Origin: Pseudolysinimonas_A sp041984585
Lineage (GTDB): Bacteria; Actinomycetota; Actinomycetes; Actinomycetales; Microbacteriaceae
Length of the DNA stretch: 64,000 nucleotides
Assembly (NCBI GenBank): GCA_041984585.1
Contig: JBHIXX010000008.1
Location: 1 to 64,000 of the forward strand
Reading direction: 5' to 3'
Both the position numbers and the translations under genes were made by a program. How positions within the stretch are numbered: position 1 is the first letter of the stretch; each line of letters begins with the position of its first letter. Shown here one piece after another: positions 58,501 to 64,000 of this stretch. The notes beneath the pieces are model-generated. The model did not search any database and was not told the origin of the DNA. It worked only from the letters and a program-made list of their open reading frames with translations.

Positions 58501-58584
58501 CGCGCTGATGGCACCAGCGGAGGGTGGCGGCGTGTACGGCGCCCGGAGCGGTCGCGCCGCAGGGGCGGCGGCGCGCTGATGGCA
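58501..58584 (+). repeat. 13-nt direct repeat flanking the murA-plsC junction
   Basis: CGCGCTGATGGCA occurs at 58501-58513 and 58572-58584, 71 nt apart. Each copy contains the TGATG stop-start overlap. Confidence 0.7.
58508..58579 (+). CDS. 23-codon mini-ORF coupling murA and plsC
   Basis: Reads MAPAEGGGVYGARSGRAAGA plus three residues, and its TGA overlaps the plsC ATG (TGATG). GAGGA (58495-58499) lies eight bases before its ATG, whereas the plsC ATG has no good SD. So ribosomes probably load here and pass to plsC by re-initiation. The peptide itself looks non-functional. Confidence 0.5.
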   Translation: MAPAEGGGVYGARSGRAAGAAAR

Positions 58585-59325
58585 GAGCGTGGCGAGAAGA
58601 ACGCCGGCTGGCATTCGCTGAGCTTCATCGTCATCCCGGTGCTGCGGTCGCTGGCCCGGTTCCGGATGGCGGGGCTCGACAACATCCCGAAGCGCGGCGC
58701 GTTCATCGCGGCGCCGAACCACATGACCGACCTCGACCCGATGGTGCTGGCCTACGTCCTGTGGCGCGGCGACCGGGTGCCCCGCTTCCTCGCGAAGGCG
58801 AGCCTGTTCACGGTGCCGGTGCTCGGCTGGGTGATGCGCCGCACCGGGCAGGTGCCCGTGCATCGCGGGGGCGCGAAGGGTGCCGATCCGCTCGCCGCCG
58901 CGTCGCAGATCGTGGCGAAGGGGCACGGGGTGATCGTCTACCCGGAGGGCACCCTCACCCGCGATCCCGACCTGTGGCCGATGCGGGGCAAGAGCGGGGC
59001 GGTGCGCCTCGCGCTCGAGCACGACATCCCTTTGGTGCCGATCGCGCACTGGGGCGTGCAGCGCATCCTGCCGCGCTGGTCGAAGAAGCTGTCGCTGGTG
59101 CCCCGCAAGGACGTCGACGTGCTGGTCGGCGAGCCGGTCGACCTGTCGCCGTGGAAGGGCCGCGCGAAGGAGTCGGCGGCGCTCGCCGAGGCGACGGCCC
59201 ACGTGATGGACGAGATCACCGCACTGCTCGAGAAGGTGCGCCACGAGAAGGCGCCCGCCGAGCGCTGGGACCCCGCCGCCCACGGGCAGTCCGAGTTCGG
59301 GCGCCCCGGCGACGACGGCAACTAG
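58579..59325 (+). CDS. 1-acyl-sn-glycerol-3-phosphate acyltransferase (PlsC-like)
   Basis: 248 residues. Acylates lysophosphatidate to phosphatidate, feeding CdsA. Motif I NHMTDLD (NHX4D), motif II region PRFLAKASLFTVPVLG, motif III YPEGTLTRDPDL and motif IV VPIAHWG. One hydrophobic stretch near the N-terminus. Start is fixed by TGATG overlap with the mini-ORF. Members of the family differ in acyl-donor and acceptor preference, so exact substrate is inferred. Confidence 0.92.
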   Translation: MAERGEKNAGWHSLSFIVIPVLRSLARFRMAGLDNIPKRGAFIAAPNHMTDLDPMVLAYVLWRGDRVPRFLAKASLFTVPVLGWVMRRTGQVPVHRGGAKGADPLAAASQIVAKGHGVIVYPEGTLTRDPDLWPMRGKSGAVRLALEHDIPLVPIAHWGVQRILPRWSKKLSLVPRKDVDVLVGEPVDLSPWKGRAKESAALAEATAHVMDEITALLEKVRHEKAPAERWDPAAHGQSEFGRPGDDGN

Positions 59326-59356
59326 CAGAGCCGCGCCGAGCAACGCCGCGCCCGGG

Positions 59357-60286
59357 TCAGGCGCTGTCGCCCCCGCGCACGTCGGCGCGCCGCGCCTCGC
59401 GGTCGGGCTCGCCGAGCGTCTGCCGCACCAGGATCGCCGCCCCGGCGACCGCCGCGGGCATGGTGATCACGGCGCCGAGCGGGATCAGGTAGCAGACCTG
59501 CACGGCGACGCCGAAGCCGAACGCCCGCGCGCGTCGCCCGCGCAGCGCCTCGCGACCCTCGCGTCCGATCAGGCCGCGCGTGCCGAACGGGGCGAGCGTG
59601 AGCTCCCAGGTGAGCGCGCGGGCCGTGACGACGAACCCGATCACCGCGGCGAGCACCGAGCCGACGACGGGGATCAGCCCGACGATCGCCACGACGATGC
59701 TGGCGACGAGCGAGATGACGATCAGCACGATCGTGTCGCCGATGGAGCGCCACACCCCCGGCGAACGGTCGGCGGGGACGTCGCCGCAGGCGGCGTCCGC
59801 GGCGCGCTGGATGCGGTCGTAGAACGGGGCGCCGACGAGCAGCGTCACGGCGGTGAACACCCGCGCGGCGAGGGCGAGCAGCGCGACGATGAGGGCCACC
59901 GCGGCGAAGATCCGCAGCAGGTCGCGCCAGACCGGATCCCAGCCGTCGGCGAAGAAGGTGAGCACCGAGGTGACCGGGTCGAGGAACACGCCCAGCAGGG
60001 TCACCGCGGTGACGAGGATCGCGCCCACGATGAGCGCCGGGAGCAGCCCCAGCGCCATCAGCCCCGGGCGGCGCGTCCAGAACGCGAACCCGCGGCCGAG
60101 CAGCGCGACGCCGAGGAAGAACTCGGCGACCACCCCGGCGGGGCCGGTGCGCGTGGTCGGGCCGGCGGACGGTGAATCGGCGGGCCCTGAGTCGGCGGGC
60201 CGGGAGTCGGCGGTTGGGCCGGCGGGCGCTGATTCGGCGGGCCGGGAGTCGGGCGCCATCCGCGCGTCCGGATCGGCGGGGCTCAT
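59357..60286 (-). CDS. EI24/CysZ-like membrane protein
   Basis: 309 residues. A 45-residue N-terminal extension with repeated DSRPA/ADSGPA/SAGP units is followed by about five to six membrane helices. The family segments FFLGVALLGRGFAFWTRRPGL, GAPFYDRIQRAADA and the late VCYLIPLGAVITMPAAVAGA match the EI24/CysZ family (CysZ transports sulfate in enterobacteria; actinobacterial members are uncharacterised). ATG six bases after TAGCCT. Divergent from gpsA. Confidence 0.85.
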   Translation of the reverse strand: MSPADPDARMAPDSRPAESAPAGPTADSRPADSGPADSPSAGPTTRTGPAGVVAEFFLGVALLGRGFAFWTRRPGLMALGLLPALIVGAILVTAVTLLGVFLDPVTSVLTFFADGWDPVWRDLLRIFAAVALIVALLALAARVFTAVTLLVGAPFYDRIQRAADAACGDVPADRSPGVWRSIGDTIVLIVISLVASIVVAIVGLIPVVGSVLAAVIGFVVTARALTWELTLAPFGTRGLIGREGREALRGRRARAFGFGVAVQVCYLIPLGAVITMPAAVAGAAILVRQTLGEPDREARRADVRGGDSA

Positions 60287-60292
60287 GCGGCC

Positions 60293-60298
60293 AGGCTA
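60293..60298 (-). promoter_or_regulatory. -10-like TAGCCT for the EI24/CysZ-like gene
   Basis: Minus-strand TAGCCT, 6 nt before ATG 60286. Confidence 0.5.
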
Positions 60299-60353
60299 GC
60301 GCCGCGCCGGGCGCTCCGACCTCGCCGCTCACGGCATCCGCCGCCGGGCACGC

Positions 60354-60359
60354 CAGAAT
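60354..60359 (+). promoter_or_regulatory. -10-like CAGAAT for gpsA
   Basis: CAGAAT ends 6 nt before ATG 60366; the first base departs from TANNNT. Confidence 0.35.
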
Positions 60360-60365
60360 GGGACG

Positions 60366-61400
60366 ATGCCCGTCACCGAGCCCCTCACCCTGCCGCCGGG
60401 CCGCAAAGTCGCGGTCATCGGCGCCGGATCGTGGGGGACCACGTTCGCGAAGGTGCTCGCCGACGGCGGATCCAGCGTCGCCGTGTGGGCACGCCGACCC
60501 GAGCTGGCGCGCGAGATCACCCAGTCGCGCCGCAACTCCGACTACCTGCCCGGCATCAACCTGCCGCGCAACCTGGCGGCGAGCGCCCGCCTCGACGAGG
60601 TGCTCGACGGCGCCGAGCAGGTGTACCTCTCGGTGCCGAGCCAGTCGCTGCGCGAGAACCTGCGCATCCTGCGCGAGCTGATCCCCGCCGAGGCGCCCGT
60701 CGTGTCGCTGATGAAGGGCGTCGAGCGCGGCACCCTGGCGCGGATGAGCGAGGTCATCCTCGAAGAGCTCGACATCCCGGCCGAGCGGGTCGCCGTCGTC
60801 TCGGGGCCGAACCTGGCGCTCGAGATCGCGAAGGAGCAGCCCACCGCCGCGGTGGTCGCCTCCGCGAGCCTCGACACGGCATCCGACGTCGCCGTCACCG
60901 CGACCAACCGCTACTTCCGCTGCTTCGTGAACACGGATGTGGTGGGCACCGAGTTCGGTGGGGTGCTGAAGAACCTGATCGCCGTCGCGATCGGCATCGT
61001 CGACGGCGTCGGCTATGGCGAGAACACGAAGGCGTCGATCATCACCCGCGGCCTTGTCGAGATGACCGACTTCGCGGTGGCGCACGGCGCGAAGGCCGAG
61101 ACGCTCGCCGGCCTCGCCGGGCTGGGCGACCTGATCGCCACCTGCGAGTCGCCGCTGTCGCGCAACAACACCGCCGGACGTCTGCTCGGGCAGGGCTACG
61201 ACTACCACGAGGTGATCGCGCAGATGAACCAGACGGCGGAGGGGCTCGCGTCGGTCGCGCCGGTGCTCGAGCTCGCCGCCGACAAGGGCGTCGAGATGCC
61301 GATCGTCGGGCAGGTTGCGGAGGTGCTGGCCGGGACCCTCGAGCCGCGCGACCTGGCGCCGCACCTGACCCACCCGTCGGGCGAGCCGGTCGGCGAGTAA
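60366..61400 (+). CDS. gpsA: Glycerol-3-phosphate dehydrogenase [NAD(P)+]
   Basis: 344 residues. Reduces dihydroxyacetone phosphate to sn-glycerol-3-phosphate for phospholipid synthesis. NAD-binding VIGAGSWGTTFAKVLA (about 17-32), VPSQSLREN, LMKGVERGT, SGPNLALEIA, the catalytic Lys region FGGVLKNLIAVAIGIVDG and GLGDLIATCESPLSRN. All usual features present. Divergent from the EI24-type gene; a degenerate 21-nt tandem repeat lies between its stop and the next gene. Confidence 0.96.
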   Translation: MPVTEPLTLPPGRKVAVIGAGSWGTTFAKVLADGGSSVAVWARRPELAREITQSRRNSDYLPGINLPRNLAASARLDEVLDGAEQVYLSVPSQSLRENLRILRELIPAEAPVVSLMKGVERGTLARMSEVILEELDIPAERVAVVSGPNLALEIAKEQPTAAVVASASLDTASDVAVTATNRYFRCFVNTDVVGTEFGGVLKNLIAVAIGIVDGVGYGENTKASIITRGLVEMTDFAVAHGAKAETLAGLAGLGDLIATCESPLSRNNTAGRLLGQGYDYHEVIAQMNQTAEGLASVAPVLELAADKGVEMPIVGQVAEVLAGTLEPRDLAPHLTHPSGEPVGE

Positions 61401-61424
61401 GTCGGGGCAGGCTCGTCACCTGAC

Positions 61425-61466
61425 CGCACCACGTCGCCACCCGGCCGCACCGCGGTGCCACCCGGT
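61425..61466 (+). repeat. Two degenerate 21-nt tandem units
   Basis: CGCACCACGTCGCCACCCGG-C (61425-61445) and CGCACCGCGGTGCCACCCGG-T (61446-61466) match at 17 of 21 positions; a third, diverged 30-nt relative follows. Intergenic. Confidence 0.5.
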
Positions 61467-61513
61467 CGCACGGCGTCGACACGGTGGCGACCCGGCGCGC
61501 GGCGGGCGCTCGG

Positions 61514-61519
61514 TAGGCT
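61514..61519 (+). promoter_or_regulatory. -10-like TAGGCT for the alpha/beta hydrolase-Mur ligase operon
   Basis: TAGGCT ends 7 nt before GTG 61527. Confidence 0.5.
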
Positions 61520-61526
61520 GGGCGTC

Positions 61527-62279
61527 GTGATCACGGCCCTGGCCGGCGGGCGCGTCCTCGCCGAGAAGACGGGGTCCACCCCTCCCGCGGTCGTCGCGCT
61601 GCACGGGTGGATGCGGTCGGGCGCCGACTTCACGACCATCCTCACCGGACTCGACGCCGTCGCCGTGCACTTCCCCGGGTTCGGCCGGGTCGACCCGCCG
61701 CCGACCGCCTGGGGCACCCCCGAGTACGCGGACGACATCGTCGCCGTGCTCGAGGAGACCGGCCCCGCCGTGCTCGTCGGCCACTCGTTCGGCGGCCGCG
61801 TTGCCGTGCGGGTCGCCGCCCGCCGCCCCGACCTGGTGCGCGGGCTCGTGCTCAGCGGAGTGCCGCTGCTGCGCCTGCGCCCCGCCCCGGCCCCGCCGCT
61901 CGGCTACCGGATCGTGCGCGGACTCGCGCGGCGCGGACTCATCCCGCAGTCGGTGCTCGAGAAGCAGCGTGAGAAGCGCGGCTCGGCCGACTACCGCGCC
62001 GTCAGCGGCGTGATGCGCGACGTGTTCGTCACCGTTGTCAACGAGGACTACCGCGACGACCTCGCGGCGATCACCGCGCCCGCCCGGTTCGTCTGGGGGG
62101 CGCTCGACGACCAGGCACCCGCGGATGCCGGCCGGGCCGCATCCGGACTGGTCGCCGGGGCGCGCTGGCGCGAGGTTCCGGATGCCGGCCACCTGCTCGA
62201 GGGCCCGCTGGCGTCGGCCGTGGCCGAGGAGCTGCGCGCCCTGCTCGCCGACCTCGCCGAGACGGAGCCGCGCGCATGA
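61527..62279 (+). CDS. Alpha/beta hydrolase
   Basis: 250 residues. Classic fold: VALHGWMRSGADF (oxyanion), nucleophile elbow VGHSFGGR with Ser, acid Asp in WGALDDQAPA, and catalytic His in DAGHLLEG. Resembles small lipase/esterase or haloperoxidase-type members; substrate unknown. GTG is leaderless by TAGGCT. Its TGA overlaps an ATG (62276) that opens an 18-codon mini-ORF leading to the Mur ligase, so the three are probably one transcription unit. Confidence 0.87.
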   Translation: MITALAGGRVLAEKTGSTPPAVVALHGWMRSGADFTTILTGLDAVAVHFPGFGRVDPPPTAWGTPEYADDIVAVLEETGPAVLVGHSFGGRVAVRVAARRPDLVRGLVLSGVPLLRLRPAPAPPLGYRIVRGLARRGLIPQSVLEKQREKRGSADYRAVSGVMRDVFVTVVNEDYRDDLAAITAPARFVWGALDDQAPADAGRAASGLVAGARWREVPDAGHLLEGPLASAVAEELRALLADLAETEPRA

Positions 62280-62332
62280 CCCGCGCCCCGCAGACACCCG
62301 CCGCCGACGCACGCCCGGAGCCGCGCGCATGA
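62263..62332 (+). repeat. 17-nt direct repeat around the hydrolase-Mur ligase junction
   Basis: CGGAGCCGCGCGCATGA occurs at 62263-62279 and 62316-62332, 53 nt apart. Each copy holds a GGAG, an ATG and the overlapping TGA. Confidence 0.75.
62276..62332 (+). CDS. 18-codon mini-ORF coupling hydrolase and Mur ligase genes
   Basis: Reads MTRAPQTPAADARPEPRA. It begins in an ATGA overlap with the hydrolase stop and ends in an ATGA overlap with the Mur ligase ATG. GGAG precedes both starts by eight bases. Probably a duplication product that serves as a coupling ORF, not a functional peptide. Confidence 0.5.
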   Translation: MTRAPQTPAADARPEPRA

Positions 62333-64000
62333 GACTGCTCGAGATCCCCACGCTGGTGGCGCTCGCCGTCGCCGTGCCCGCCGCGATCCCGCTCGCCGCG
62401 CGCTGGCTGCGCGTCGCCCAGCGGGAGCACTACATCCCGCCGTGGACCACCCGGGTCGGCTGGCTCTGGTACCGGCTGCGGCCCGTGAACCTCGCCCTGC
62501 TCCTCGTCGGACTGGTGCTCGTGGCGCTCGCCGTCGCGTCCGCGCCGATCGACGCCTCCGCCGGGTGGGGCGGCGCGCCGCTCGCCTGGGCGGCGGGGGC
62601 GACGTTCGGCTGGCTCGACCTCGCCACCGCGGCGTGGCTCGGAGTGCTCGCCGTCGTGCTGGCCGGCATCCTGCCGATCGGTCTGCCGGTGCGCGGGCGC
62701 AGCTCGAAGTTCGCGATCACCGGCCGGGTGAAGCGGCTGCTGGTCGCGTGGATCGTGCTCGTCGCGGTGCTCGCCGTGGGTCTCGGCGCGCTGCTCGGAG
62801 CGGGCGGCCCCGCGCTCGTGCTGCTCGCCGCCGCGCCGGTCACCGACCTCGCCCTCGCGCTCACCCGCCCGATCGAGAAGGCCGGGCAGCGGACGTTCCT
62901 CGAGTCGGCCCGCCGCCGCCTCGGCCAAGTGCGGCCGACGATCGTCGCTATCACCGGCTCGTACGGCAAGACGAGCACCAAGAACCACGTCGCGCAGGTG
63001 CTCGACGGGTCGTTCGCCGTCATCGCCAGCCCCGCGTCGTTCAACAACCTGATGGGCCTGTCGCGCGCCGTCAACGAGCGGGTCGCGCCCGGCACCGAGG
63101 TGTTCGTCGCCGAGATGGGAGTCTACGGCGAGGGCGAGATCCGTGAACTGTCGCGCAGCTTCCCGCCCGACATCGCCGCGATCACCACCATCGGCGAGGC
63201 GCACCTGGCCCGGATGGGGTCGCGCGCCGTCATCCTGCGCGCCAAGTCGGAGATCGTGGAGCGCGCCTCGACCGTGGTGCTGCCGATCGACGAGCCCGAG
63301 CTGGCGGCGCTCGCCGAACGCTGCCGCGCGGAGGGCAAGCGCGTCGTCACCGTCTCGGCGGGTCCGGCGCTCGGCCCCGACGGCAGGCCCGTCGACCCGG
63401 CCGTCACCGCGGCGGCGCGGGACGCCGACGTCGTCGTCGACGCGGATGCTGGCACCGTCACCGTGCGCACGCCGACCGGGCGGGACGAGGCCCGCGTCAC
63501 CCTGCCGCCCGCCGGGCACGCGGTCAACGTCGCCGTCACCGTCGGCATCGCGACCGCCCTCGGCGTGCAGCTCGCGGCGCTCGCGCCGCGCCTGGGCGAC
63601 CTGCGCGGCGCCGCCCACCGCGCCGAACTGCAGTACGCGCGGCCGGACGGCACGGGCACGGCGATCCTCGACGACACCTACAACGCGAACCCGGTGGGCG
63701 CGGCGTCGGCGGTGCGCACCGCGGCGGCGCTCGCGGCGGAGCGCGGCGGCGAGTTCGTCGTCGTCACCCCCGGCATGATCGAGCTCGGTGCGGTGCAGGA
63801 GCCGCGCAACCGGGCGCTCGCGGCGCAGGTCGCGGAACTGGGCGGCCACCTTGTGGTCGTGGGCCTCACCAACCGCGCGGCCCTCGTCGCGGGGGCGGCG
63901 GACGGACCGCATCCGCCCGTCACCGTCGCCTCACGCGAGGAGGGCGTGCGCCTCGCCCTCGCCACCGCGGGGGAGCGCGGCGTGGTGCTCTACGAGAACG
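62329..64000 (+). CDS. Membrane-anchored Mur ligase family protein (MurF-like), 3' end outside window
   Basis: At least 557 residues; open to the window edge. The N-terminal 180 residues contain four to five hydrophobic helices, unlike canonical soluble MurF. The ligase part follows with P-loop ITGSYGKTSTKNH, the metal/ATP segment VAEMGVYGEGEIREL, TTIGEAHLARMGS (His) and LDDTYNANP, the last being a MurF hallmark. Such membrane-linked Mur ligase homologues occur in several actinobacteria. Whether it adds D-Ala-D-Ala to the UDP-MurNAc peptide or modifies another wall precursor is not certain. ATG 62329 has GGAG eight bases upstream and overlaps the mini-ORF stop. Confidence 0.85.
   Translation, partial: MRLLEIPTLVALAVAVPAAIPLAARWLRVAQREHYIPPWTTRVGWLWYRLRPVNLALLLVGLVLVALAVASAPIDASAGWGGAPLAWAAGATFGWLDLATAAWLGVLAVVLAGILPIGLPVRGRSSKFAITGRVKRLLVAWIVLVAVLAVGLGALLGAGGPALVLLAAAPVTDLALALTRPIEKAGQRTFLESARRRLGQVRPTIVAITGSYGKTSTKNHVAQVLDGSFAVIASPASFNNLMGLSRAVNERVAPGTEVFVAEMGVYGEGEIRELSRSFPPDIAAITTIGEAHLARMGSRAVILRAKSEIVERASTVVLPIDEPELAALAERCRAEGKRVVTVSAGPALGPDGRPVDPAVTAAARDADVVVDADAGTVTVRTPTGRDEARVTLPPAGHAVNVAVTVGIATALGVQLAALAPRLGDLRGAAHRAELQYARPDGTGTAILDDTYNANPVGAASAVRTAAALAAERGGEFVVVTPGMIELGAVQEPRNRALAAQVAELGGHLVVVGLTNRAALVAGAADGPHPPVTVASREEGVRLALATAGERGVVLYEN

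Noticed and set aside
61425..61500. A CRISPR-like or regulatory array downstream of gpsA
   Set aside because: Only two 21-nt units match and they are contiguous and degenerate, without spacers.

Overview
The window is very GC-rich DNA (roughly 70-75 % by eye) with short gaps and many GTG starts. Gene content fits a Gram-positive actinobacterium of the family Microbacteriaceae: a GlgE/GlgB/GlgX alpha-glucan set, DivIVA-type proteins, DUF2510/DUF4190 and DUF6458 small membrane proteins, a TerC gene behind a probable manganese riboswitch, and a pyrH-frr-cdsA run. The family assignment is an inference from content, not a database match.

Layout. 1-3.6 kb: branched-chain amino acid and serine genes (3' end of serA, leuB, ilvE). 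3.6-12.4 kb: an alpha/beta hydrolase, a FAH-family enzyme, an MFS exporter, gltX, an AraC regulator with a DUF1761 protein, tRNA-Gln(CUG), a TauE/SafE permease that appears to start at ATC, an MBL-fold hydrolase divergent from a diacylglycerol kinase, and tRNA-Glu(CUC). 12.5-17.5 kb: SRAP protein, riboswitch-terC, and a response regulator/histidine kinase/kinase-like operon whose regulator has an in-frame stop. 17.5-30.1 kb: an apparent surface-signalling cluster with an HTH protein, a transmembrane Ser/Thr kinase, an 1850-residue Ig/FN3 surface protein, a MoxR ATPase, a DUF58 protein and a transglutaminase-fold protein lacking its catalytic triad. 30.1-31.5 kb: a 1.33-kb inserted segment (lipoprotein plus ParE-type toxin-antitoxin pair) bounded by a 35-nt imperfect direct repeat of the upstream gene's 3' end. 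31.5-43.3 kb: pyrH, frr, cdsA, DivIVA-like proteins, a lysozyme-fold protein, hydrolase, AI-2E permease, a long coiled-coil protein, a large membrane/lipoprotein hybrid, a thioredoxin-TPR protein and a peptidoglycan-binding-like repeat protein. 43.4-51.8 kb: glgB, glgE, a YbaK-type deacylase, two DUF2510 paralogues, glgX. 51.8-64 kb: cysteine desulfurase, cupin, mnmA, leuCD behind a leucine-rich leader peptide, murA, plsC, an EI24 protein, gpsA, a hydrolase, and the start of a membrane-anchored Mur ligase.

How it works together. leuB, ilvE and leuCD serve leucine/valine/isoleucine synthesis; the leader peptide before leuC suggests attenuation by leucyl-tRNA. Desulfurase and MnmA fit tRNA 2-thiouridine synthesis. 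GlgE, GlgB and GlgX build and trim alpha-glucan. murA, the Mur ligase, plsC, gpsA and cdsA cover wall and phospholipid precursors.

A pattern runs through the window: a TANNNT -10-like hexamer lies 6-8 nt upstream of the start codon of about twenty genes, so many transcripts are probably leaderless. I used this together with Shine-Dalgarno sites to choose starts. No CRISPR array, IS element, prophage or replication origin was seen.
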